Shown: one piece after another, positions 1 through 12,500 of the stretch
Numbering within the stretch: the stretch's first letter is position 1
Layout of the letters: every line of letters begins with the position of its first letter
DNA from: Haliclystus octoradiatus
Taxonomy: Eukaryota; Cnidaria; Staurozoa; Stauromedusae; Haliclystidae
Direction: 5' to 3'
DNA: 64,000 nucleotides
Assembly (NCBI GenBank): GCA_916610825.1
Contig: OU744453.1
Location: forward strand, 10,559,826 to 10,623,825
Position numbers and translations under genes: made by a program
The notes under the pieces: model-generated
Database searches by the model: none
The model's input: the letters and a program-made list of their open reading frames with translations, nothing else
Told to the model about the DNA's origin: nothing

Positions 1-567
1 TTATATATATTACTTAGGCCACATGTTAGTGAGGGTGCAAACTCTCCTTTGTTCTTGCCTGTCATTTTTTTTTTGGCAAATAAATGAATTATATAATATA
101 ATCATCAACTTCCTTTAATATAATTTTTTATGTTAATCTTACTTTTGTTATTGTGTAAGGATGTATGTAAGTGGAATTATTTGTGAATTTAATCCCCTGT
201 ATTTTCCTGTTATATTTTATATTTTAATATGACGAATAAATCAAATCAAATCAAATCAAATCAAATAATATCATAGTGAATATTTTTAGAATCTTTCCAA
301 TAATTATCTGATTGTCAAAGTTTTTCTATTATTGGATAACTTTTTCTATGGGACTATACTACTACACATATTATAGATTTGCTCTGCAGTATTATAAGCA
401 ATAATGTATGATGATGATATGATAAAGCGAAATAATTGGCTTGCGTGTCGTTTGATTAGTGAGACACAAATAAAATATACAGATTGAATTCTATTGGTCA
501 ATTTCAGGTAAAGATTTCATCCTCGTATAATACTAACTAGTTGAATTTAATGTCGTTGTTTGTGTGT
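1..567. other. Intergenic, downstream of mitofusin
   Basis: AT-rich sequence beyond the mitofusin stop. It holds a short pentamer microsatellite of TCAAA units at about 238-266. A minus-strand ATTAAA lies at 546-551, probably too close to the stop to be the real polyadenylation signal. No gene seen. Confidence 0.5.
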
Positions 568-3500
568 TTACATTTTGCTTCTGTCTAAATTAAATGTCTT
601 CATGAAATCAGCAGTGGCACTTTCCAACCAAGACGCTTTATTTCTAATGAAAGAAAAACAATTACAGAATCAATTTAAATTTAAGCAGCAGTCCAGAGTC
701 TTTGGGGGCAGCGGATGGATATAGAAATAAATTGAGCAGACTCACTATATACCGACTTCATGTTAGGTTTAGTAGAGGAAGAGGAGTTCAGCCGTACACT
801 ATAAATGGGTAGCAATCAGTCAAGAGTTACTACTCATTGGATTGAATTCACGATGCTAAACCTACCTTAGCACTTTGGCTTTGCTTTCTAACTCTTCTAA
901 TCGTTTACATTCATTTTGGAGACCTTCAATTTGTTCTTTTAGTTTGGCTTTGGACCTTTCTACCTCAGACACCAACTGAGAAAATGAACTCGATAATTCC
1001 CTAAAAAGATTGGTTCATAAAATTACAATAAATTTAAGATTACCTATTTTCTGAGACTACATTCCCATCATTTACAAACGTCATTATTTACTGCACATGA
1101 ATCTTATATTAATTAACCAACAGTACAGAAAATCCAGGATTATAACCAACAGATTATTGGGGGAGCTGAAGCCCCCCGGCTCGACAGGCCTGGTTCGGCA
1201 CAATCATGTCACTGAGAAAAATAATGAACAGTAAGACAAGAGTATCTCAGTGATGCGGGCCGTGGGGGAATGTTTTATCTCCATCGCTTGCAACTCTTGA
1301 TGCTGCAGTATCTCTCTTGTTTAATTATCTATGAGATGAGACACTTTGTTGATCAATCCAAATATACAAAATATAATCATTGAAATGCACCAATTTAGAC
1401 TGGAATGAATTTCTGACCGTTTAAGCATCTCAATCAAGTCTAAAGCGCAACAGCAATCATATATACATACGAATGGCACTTTACCTTCCATAAAGGAAAA
1501 TAGATGTGTAACCATAGATACAGACAACTGATTGAGAGAGAGAGCCTTGAGGAAGGTCTTGAACTTCGATAGAATTCATGACGGAAAATCAAATATTTCC
1601 CCTGTCAAGGTGAACAGACGCAACAGGTTGATGTGTCCATGGAGCTAGGAACATTTTCAGTAGTACGATTCATGAGGAAAATGAAGGCCACCGATCATTG
1701 ACCAGCGTTTGCTGGGTGGACGATAATTGTCGGTTGGCAGAACATCAAATATTATATTTTACTTCATTATTGAACAACGCTATCACTTCATTTAATTCTC
1801 ACGACTGAAACAAAATCACTGTTGTAATGGTGTTGTTTATTTTTTGCTTTGTGATGGCAACGCCAATAACAGATCGTAGCATCTTTGAAAGTAACAAAAA
1901 TGAATGAATGAATGAAACACATTCTTTTTTTCATGTTTCTCATGTTGCAGTCAGAAAGAGTAACTTTATAATGTTCTTGACCCGCGAAGTGAAACTGCAC
2001 AAATTCTTAGCGTAAATATAAGGCGGTCCTAATGGCATGGGATAGACCATGGATATGCGGGGAGGTTGTCTAAGAATTTGAAGAAAGATGCCCTATATGC
2101 GCTACCATAGACCATAAACTTGTTGTTGTTGTTTTGTTTGTCAACAATCTAAACCTTGACTTCACACTAAACTTGTGTTGTGGTATAAAAATATAAAAAC
2201 ATTTTAGAGAGGGGTCTCTTTCTGGGTTGTGTTGCTTACTAGTCAGATACCATTTTGCGTACTTTTTTATTGTTTATTTATAATTTCTTGACAATGAAAG
2301 CAGCAAATAACAAAATGTACAAAATATTTTTGTAATGCCCACCAAAATGAGCCGAATTTTTCTCACGAAACACGATAGGTATTTCCTCCTATACGCACGA
2401 GCTCTTGCTGGTAATGAAGAACTTCACTATGAAGGCTTGAATACAACTTTTGGACCTCTTTCTGATATTTTATACACAGAGGGAGACTTACTGTTGCACC
2501 TGATGCCTGCAGTTGATGCTTGTGAAATTAACAACGAGTTGAAGTTTCTCTGATGCGTAGCTTGAGAACTAGATCGATTAAAAAAAATAAAGCATCAATA
2601 TATGTTAAGATTCATTGATAAAAATTAAAACGAACAGCAAATCAATGGACAATTACAAGGGTTTGACAAAAGTGGGGATTCTGGGATCCTAAATCCTAGA
2701 AGACTAGACCAAATTCAGAAGAAAATTGATGTTTTTAATCGTTTATAGGTCAAACATCAACAAAAGAATTCAGAAGCAAATGTTGAAATGCCACTAGGAT
2801 TCCAGAAGGCTGAACCTCTTGTCGGACCCTGACGATAAAAGTTGATATCTTACTTGTTTTTTGAAACATTTCTCTTTCGCTGAATTAGTCCATCTAGCCC
2901 GTTCAACGACATAGACAAGACCATAACCGCTACCAAGGCAAATGATCAACCTCCAGCCGAGTGTTCTCCACACCTAATCATTACAATAGAACATAGAATC
3001 AATCAGTATAGTTATGAAATTGTGTAGGAAATCTTTCTATGAGACCTTAGCCTTTTACTCGGCATTACAGATCTACTCAATAATTGATTTAAGGGCACTT
3101 ATCCTTACGACCTACACAATATAAAACTGGCTTCCCGAGTGAGGCAAACATTTATAGCTTCATATGTCATAGAGTTAATGGCAAAGCGCGTTTGCGGCGT
3201 TTATATCATTTCATCATCTATACCATTATCATTACATCATTATTGATGGCAGAGTCATTTTGCGCATTAGCGAAGGAGCAAAAAAGAAAAAATTGATTTA
3301 AGATTTGAACAGCAGGGCCCCCCATCTCCCCACAATGTTATTCTTACACATTTACCAAAGTCGATCAAAGGAGGCAGTCGAAAATTATCGTCAATTCTAC
3401 AGTTCGTTAGCTACAGATAGTAATATTGATATATGATTTTACATTGACTTATTGAACGTTATTTCACATTTAGTTCCCCCTGTCAGGGGTGAGAAACTCA

Positions 3501-6500
3501 ACAATAGCATTATTATTTGAAATTTAGCCCTGTCCCATTGTTCCCATAAACCTCTAGAGGGCCTCTATGGTCGTTGGTTGGAATGAACAGTTAAACATAA
3601 ATATTTAATAGATAGCCCAAATGAATCAAACTAAGCTTGGTCTCCAATTCAGATCGGTAAGAATCGGTCGTGGTCCCGTCAGTCCGATTTGTCTTCTGAT
3701 TCTTTCCGATCCAGACTGGAAATGAGGTTTTAGCAAAATAGTATATGATGACATACCAGTGCACCAAGAACAATGAGACCACATGATGTACGAGATGTCA
3801 ATGATGCGAAACCTTGGAATAACACCATAGTGAGTTCATCATTACCATGGGGATACAAGGCTACCTCTGACGATTCTTCGTCTCTTGATAATTGCCTCGT
3901 GGCTTTCACAATAGCCTCTGGCTGCCTTTGAGCAGCCTGAGACCATCCTGATTGAGTTGCCATAAAATTCTGCGAAATCTGTCAAGGAAGTGAAAGAATG
4001 CCATCGTAACCATGTTGAATAAGTTTTTATGACTATGGAATATCGTGACTATCACAATTGTTTGCTGTAGAGTACATACATTGGCGCCAAGGAGAACTGC
4101 AAGCCTCGCATTTCGTGGAGCAAGGTATCTTCTAATGAGATTGGTCCATCCAATAGAGAAGTGGAATGTTATGTCTTCTTGGAAATCAGTACAAAGACTC
4201 TGTACATCTAGCTCATAGCTTACTTCAAAGTCTCTCCTAAAAGTTAAAATAAACGCAATTGTAAAGTCAATGAGTTCTGTTTTCAATTTCATTTTAATTG
4301 AACAATTTGAGTTTCACGAACCGAGGAGTCATTCGAACTATACTATTTTCAACATCAGATGGAATTAAACTGCGCATGCGATCTATCATCAGACAAGATA
4401 AGATCAATTAAAACTGGAAAATCAAGGTATACAGTGAAACAGAAATCATAGTTAGAATATGCAGAATATACTAACCAACCATCGCCGCTTTGTAAGTTTC
4501 AATAGAATCAAGAAGAGTGGCAGAACACCGCGCCTTTAGGTTCTTCCCAAGGCCCTTTTCAATGTACGATAGAAGCTCCTACAAGCATTTAATATCAAAA
4601 CAGATGATGAAAGCCGTGATGATATTTCACAGAAGCCTGAGCGAGAGAATTTTCAGGCCCTACTAATTTTTGTAAATATGGCACTGAGAATATTTTGAAC
4701 AAATATACCCGCAACTGGTCTCATATTAACAATCAAAATGCAGTAGAAAAATCTTGCGGGCAGTATCCATTGCCTCGTTACCCCCCTCCCCTCTCAACGG
4801 CAACGGCCCTCGTCATAGCCAATATAAATCTATTCATTACTTAACTATGTTTGATCCACTTGGTTATTTTACCTTTTTGTAATTTCTTAAGAATTGATGA
4901 TGCGGGTGAAATGGATAATCAAAATCATTCACAAGAAATTCCAATCGTTTGATCTCATCTGACATTGCCTTTGACACGTGGCGTTCAACTTCTTCAGAGA
5001 TGCCTAGAATCTTCTCTTTGATTTCTTCAACCACTAATTGAAACTGATCATCCATGAAATGTAATTGTTCTTGGAGTTCTTGGCATTGAGCCTCGCACCA
5101 CTGCCTGGAAACGAAACACAGTAAATCACCACCAATAATCAATGAAGCAGTACACTTATCATCTGAGCATTGAAATGTGGAAATATATCTTTGATGGTAA
5201 TTATCTATTCGATGTAACTAAAGCATACTAATTCCACAATATGTGTGCCTGCAACTGACGTATTTGCAAATTATTTCATTTACAAACTTAAGGGGGTCTG
5301 ACGACTAGCATGCAATTGATTGGAACTTGTTTAGAATATACAACAGCAGAATATCTCTACTGATGGTTGGCTTGGCATGAAACGTTTAGCAGCAAACAGG
5401 GCTCAATAAAACAGGGACCGCTAGGACCACGGTCGATGGCACATTTACAGAACACTATAATTGCTGCAGGCACACACTTCAAAGCTGTGTACATTTCAGA
5501 ATCTGGATTGATTATTTGAAGATTTACTTAATTTTTGAATAATATATTTTCAAAGGAAAAAATTGGTTGCAGGCACAAATTTATAGTAGACCCCTGCTGG
5601 TAGCAAACTTGAATATTGGAATATCTAATCATAATCTACTCTGCTGCATTGCTGAACACATTCAATCAGTTCATTGGACGTTTACACGATAATATACAGA
5701 CTATCCCCATGGACTGTTACTGTATAGCGGTTACCGGTTAGAGGCTATATTTTTGCAATACGTAGATGGATCAATGTCTGCTAAATAATTGCTAAATGGT
5801 TATAGTTTTGGGTGATACTATATTATCATGCTAAGAGATTCATATATTTACAACACGGTTAAAAAAAGTGGGACTGCAATATTTTACAGCTAACTTGAGC
5901 TGAAATTAGAGAGTGATCTCTTAAATCATATGTTGTCGTTGCTTTTAGTGTAAATACTATGAATGTCTATATATCTACATTTTTATTCAGCATTTTGTAA
6001 CCAATCCTTAAATCCACCATTTCTTCAGGTTTGTATATGTCAGTCTACGAATAGTTAGTTATGTAGGCTTGAGTAATACTTTGTAAGGTAAACTGTTTGT
6101 TGGTTCTTTATAACCTCGCTGATTCTCAAATGTGATGTGATGATGTGCATTATGCAAGACTGGGTAGTGGGACAGGATTAATATCACAGCAACAAAATCT
6201 TATGCCGTGTCCTCCCACAATCAAACCGTGATAAGTTAAACAAGTTTTCCCAGTAGATCTACCACGCATAAATATTTACTTGCAATCCAGCTAATTTGTT
6301 AGCATAAATAGATCAATGGGATAAAACTAGTAAGTTGACACTGATTTCGTAATAAAGAATTCCTGGTTGAATTCCTTCAGCTCCATTTCTGATAATTACC
6401 TTTGGGAATGGGCGCGGCCAATGTTCTGTTCCATTATCTCCCTAAGTTTTGTTACAATGGCTGTACCACGGGATGCATGCCCTTCGAATTTCGTCATAAT

Positions 6501-9500
6501 AGCTGATTTTGAGATGCATTCCTACACAATAAAGAATACCACAAGGTTATATTTTGATAACTTTTATGGTATGTATGGTTACCTATTTCATGTAAATCAA
6601 CCTGGACTACTTGCCTGAAATTTTAGTTCAAACCTTTCAAATTCTAAAAGTCGTGCACCTTGACCAGTTGTTTGCCCTTTTGCAGATAAAAACAATAAAA
6701 ATTATAAATACTGAAAATATTGTGATAGTCAATACAATCTGAATAATTATGTTACTTCCAGTAAATAGAAAATTTATTATATTCACCTCGGAATTTAAGT
6801 TCTTCTTGACTTGAATTTAAATCCACATTCTTTTGATTCATTCGACTTCGCAGCGTCTAACACACATAAACAATGGAAGAAATTTCAAATAACCAAAACT
6901 TTCTTAGAACAGCACATTCAGTGCACACTGCACAGGCTATATGTGAAGTTGTTTAACTGTAATTGCAATCTAAACGAGTTAGTAAAATCTTTTCTACCTC
7001 CACACATCTCACCCCACAGAGAGTACATTGGGGCTATTATGCCAACACACGTCATGAGTGGGACTGGACATTAGAACCCGGGGATCCAGGGGTCAGTCTA
7101 GGCCTCAGAGGAGAGAGAGACCTAGACAGGCCCACAGGGTACGTGGCGCCGACAACAGAGTCTGAGGCCTGACCTTCATCATACTAACCCGTGTCAATGA
7201 TATTTGCGATTAAGATTTGAAATGAAAAACTAATCTATTTTCAAATATTTTAAAGAAAAGAAATTTGGATGAATGCAATGCATCTTGTTCTCAATTTCGT
7301 CATACACTTGATAAGCAGGCTACACTCAGGGCCCGACAAAAGGTTCAGCCTTCTGGAATCCTAGGGGAAACTTTTTCTTCTGAATTTTCTTGTTGAGGTT
7401 TGACCAGAAAATCATTAAAAACATCAAATTTCTTCTGAATTTTGTCTAGCCTTCTGGGATCTAGGATCCCAGGATCCCCACTTTTGTCGGACCCTGGCTA
7501 CACTTAGTGACAGACAGTTGATAACCGGTAGATGTTTAATTGTTCATACTTGTACCTCTAAAGCGGATATGAAGAAAACCCTGTCAATTGCTTCTTGTTG
7601 GCTAACACATTTGAGTTCATCATAAAGAAAACTTGTTGTTCTATGAAGATGTTGTTCTTTCACCTAGAAACACAATATGAAATGGTCATTCAAAAGCGAA
7701 CAAGTAGGCAGGGTCCAACAAAAGCGGGAATTCTGCAATCCCGGATTCAAAAAGGCTAGAGAAAATCGGAATAAAATTGTCATTTCTATGATTTATAGGC
7801 CAAATTTCAACAAAAAAATTAGAAGAAAATCTTGAAATGTAAACAAGTAGGCATACAGGCCATATAATGTGAGCAACAAATACAGCATTTTTGTCAGATT
7901 TTTGGATTTGAAAGCAACCAACAACAGATTTTAGACCTACAAGCCAACTGAATGCAATCCCCAACAGTTATGAGCATGTCATAGTCATCCAAACTGTTCA
8001 TGAAAAGGTTACCAAAATCATCAAAATGAGGAAATATTCCATGAGCTGTGTTTCGCTTGTGAATTAAAACATAGTTATCAAACTGAACAATTTGAAATTA
8101 TTTGCACCGTCTGTGGAAAGTGCGCATTTCATCAATATAATTTATCTTCCTGTGAAGTTTAATCCAGTTTATCTTGAATCACAGTCCATGAAAATACTTT
8201 GACTACATGTATAACTTGATCAAAAAGTGGAACGAGAGTACGACTAGGGATGTGAAATATTTAATAATTTTTCTGCATTTGAACCATACATGTTGTAGCC
8301 CTTTATATTCTTTTGATAATATTTGTGTACATATATTTAATAATTTAATCATCATAATTTGATACATACCCTAGCTATCATATCAGGATCCCCATCAGCA
8401 GAAGCATCCCATCGGTTGTTTAATATAAAGACATTTGGTCTCGACAGTCGTGAATTGACTTTGTGAAAAAAAGATTTCTCCTACATTTAAAACAAACAAA
8501 TAAATATACTATCCTCAATTAGATAATTAAACACGAGAACGCATCAGAAAAACAAGAGCCTGTAGGGCTAGTGTTTTTCAGCTTTCGAGAGTCTCCCAAC
8601 ATTCCAAGTGTTGGTATCAGAGAACCCAAACAAGGCTGCCGTGCAGTAGCCTTTTTGTGAAATAAAAAATATTTTTACTATCTTTAAGGAGTTTAACATA
8701 AAAGATTTGACTGATTAGATCAATTTTCTCCTATAAATCTTCACGTCTTCGTCATATTTTGCCTTTCTTCGAATCACAGACCCAGAGTTCAACTTTCGAA
8801 ACACTTTCGATTCTTTCGATTGCTATGATTCTGATGTGTCTTATTTCTCAATTCTGCTGTGTCGCAAGTTTTTGCCGGTTTTGAAGGGCATTTTTTCTCC
8901 GAATAGTTACCATAACCAAACAAATGATGCAAAGAAGAAGAATGCCTTGAATTATAATACTGTACTCTGAAATTTATATCATTAACAATGCTAATAATGC
9001 AAGTTTTTATTTGCAATTATTTAGAAATATTGGGTGTTTTTCTCTCATGATGGGTTGTTTTGGTTTGCGTGATCCAGACACGGGAGTTAGCCAATCAAAT
9101 CACTAGAACAGCATTCGAAAATCTCTTGAATTTTCCAATATGTAATACAACATTGCTCAATTGAACAACCATTGTGCAATCATAGTGAACAATTAATTAC
9201 ACTTACACACACTGGTTTAGCAAACTTATATGACAAAGCCATTAAATTATATCTACAAAATTGAGATGATGTTAAGTTGATCAAGTTTTGTCATTCTGTA
9301 GGATTGTAGTAAGGATGGTAGGCAATGGCCATGCCTCTCAAGCAGTCAAATCCAGTCAGAGTGTGAGAAGCTTAGAGATTTGATGGTAATGTGATAGTCC
9401 CATCTATCTTGTCCTGGGATTATTTCATTACTAGAGTCCCCAGTGTATTATAAATTACCATCTATTTTTGCTAAAAGAATCATTACCGTGTTATTTAGGG

Positions 9501-12500
9501 TTGATTCTGAGTTGACAACCAAAACGAAGACATCAGCATCAAGACAATGCTTGTCAATCCAGCTGTCAAGATCAACACTGACATCAGTACCAGGACTAAA
9601 ACAAAATCAAGTCAAAGAAAAATATACTCAATGTTTTGCAGACAGAGACGAGCAATATGACAATTCACCAAATGTGGTCACACAATCCATATCTCCCCAC
9701 TTTGATGCAAGCTGATCCGCTCATACAAATCTTACTGCTTCTGGTATACCTATTGTTATGACGTTCAAGACCTTATTTTGATCGAATCTGGAAATATTGC
9801 AGTGAATTCAGATTCATTATATTTGTACCATGGCAACCATAGTTTATAGTTTGAAATTAGATTCTCGATACATGTATATGCATTAAATGCAGCACCAGAT
9901 GTTCATTGGTGTTGAGGACATAAAAAGTGAATCAAGCTCATTGGCTATTATGTTTTGATTTGTGGCTCCCTTTGTGGCTCCCTTTGTGGCTCCTTTCGTA
10001 TCCGACTATTAAAATCAGGATGTATTATAGATCAATATGATTGATGTGCCATACTGTATTATTATGAGCAAATTTATGAACATGGAACAGCTCATTTTAT
10101 CAGGAACTTTCAATGAACTGTTTCTGAAAGACAGTCCCTGTGAAAACTGTTCATGAACGTTAAATGGCCCAATATTCATGAACTGTCCATCCATTGACAA
10201 GTTATGAAAGCTTCATGAATAGTTGATGAGTTGATGAAATGTTCATGAAAAGTTCATGAACTCAGTAAACCTTTTTGTAGTCAGAAGCGAAAGAGGGAGT
10301 AAACATTTACAAACTTGAACATTACATGATGTAATCTTGCAATGTATAATGGCTGTTTGAAACTTACCTATCAACAAAGACAACATCATCTCTCAGAAGA
10401 GTACATCTATGAACGGAAAGGAAAAATTATACAATCAGATTGAGATGATTCTGATTTTTAGTTCAACATATTACTGAATGAAGGCATGGTTTTCAAAATA
10501 AAAATCCCAAACGAAAAGAAAATAACTATGTATCAAACCCATAGTGTTTCATTTATAACTTTATTGGTAGCAAAACATCGATAAAGTGCTCGATATGCAG
10601 AGCAGCATAGAAATAAAGCCGCTTAAGTTGTTAGTTAATGTATTGACTTCCTTATAGTTTCTTAAGTAAATACACTTTTGTGTCTGCACTTTGATATTAA
10701 TTCTGATCATTTGTTTGATAAATTGTTAAGCAAATTAACAACTCAACTCATCATCTACTCAAAAGGGGAGTAATTTTGAGACATTTAGTGTTTCATTCAA
10801 GTGGAAATCAAAGCATGTATGGCTTCATATAGGTATAACATTACAAGCTTTGTACACCGGTACTAGATGAAGAATTGGGAAATATGAAATGATAGTTACA
10901 TGAATTTGATATGCATTGATTTAGGTAGCAATACATCCCTACACCACATATTTTTCCCATGTATCAACTCAAAAGAGGAATAATTTTGAAACATTTTGTT
11001 GTTATTATGCTGATATGACATTTCGAGCGAATATAAAATGTAAAGGATGAAAAAAATAGCTTACATAAATATTTACGTGTTTCAATTATCTAATTACAAT
11101 ATAATGTGATAATCATTCAACAGAGAATAGAGTCGGCATACATGCAGTAATGCAAAACACAATATCCAATGCCTAATACGCAATCAGGTTCAATAAAGTC
11201 TAAATTGTTTCCTCGTACAGTACCGGTAACTGTATTATCTAATTACACCATTAACATCTTTTCTTTGCAATATGCAGCCTATTCATTCTTGAATTATTAT
11301 CACCTTTTCTTAGCTAGCTTGGTAACTTAGCCCAATAAATATTCAAGTAATTTAATTTACCATCCTTTTTAGGTTATATTCGCTTGAAATATCATATTAG
11401 CATAATGACAAAATATCGCCAAATTATGTCTAAGTTACTAACCAAAACGCTTGATTAAATAAACTCTAATTATATGGAAAATAACAGTTAACATTTGATG
11501 ACTAGTGAATATGCAGTATTCTTTTCATGCTTGATTAAACTGAACAAACCTTTGTTTTGGCCAATAAACTTGAATTAAACTACTACAATCGATCTTCTGA
11601 TCTCCCAAAGCGGAAGCGATGTGTTGCAAAGACTAAAACAAAGCATAATGTAGATCATTAAGGCAAATAATGAGTCTAATTTATTTTATGTGTAAAAAGC
11701 AAGCAGTTATTGCATGCCTTCCTTTTATAGCAGTCCCAGCTCATTTATTAGTGAAGAATAAATTGAAATAGGCCTATGATATTTATATTTTAATTATTAA
11801 TGCAATGTAAAAATAATAACATAATATTGAAGTTGAAGTAAGTTGTCCCTAATCGCCAGAATAAATTATCTAACTTCTTTGTTCAACTTTGTTGTATGCA
11901 AAAGTCAAATGTTGTTGGATGCATGGTATGGGAAAATGACAATTCGACTTTACAGCTACCTTCCTACAATCTATTTCAAAAACGAGTAATTTGGACCTGA
12001 CTTGAATATTAAGAACTATTTACATCCTACATGTTATCTCTCTTATCAAATGTGAAAAGTTGGAGGCTTCAAATAAATTAAAAACAGTTTTTGCCTTGAT
12101 TATATACAGTTTTTGAATCTAGCTTTTGCTTTTCAAATGACACTTTTTGATATCCTTATTGTTTATAAATTCTTAATTCCGATTCTGAAAAATCGACTAA
12201 TTCTAAATCAACATGATAAAAACTCTTAGAGATGTAATCGGAAAGTCTTCCTGACTATTACGCCTGCGTATATGCCCGTGTCCAGTGTCCCAGACATGGG
12301 AATCCCATCAAAGTTCATCAGCATGATCTGTCTGACTCTGAAAATTTCACACTGAATCAAAACTTTTTTCAATCCGACTAATCAGAGAGAGGATTTACTG
12401 CCCATTGCCAACCATCCGACTGGGTTTGACTGCATGGGCAAGCTATCCAAAGTTGGATTGTATGCTCAGCCCTTACGGTAAGATGCTTCTAATTCTTGTG

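Noticed and set aside
2335..2553. 72-codon plus-strand open frame
   Set aside because: Overlaps mitofusin exon 17 on the other strand, whose phase and protein match are exact.
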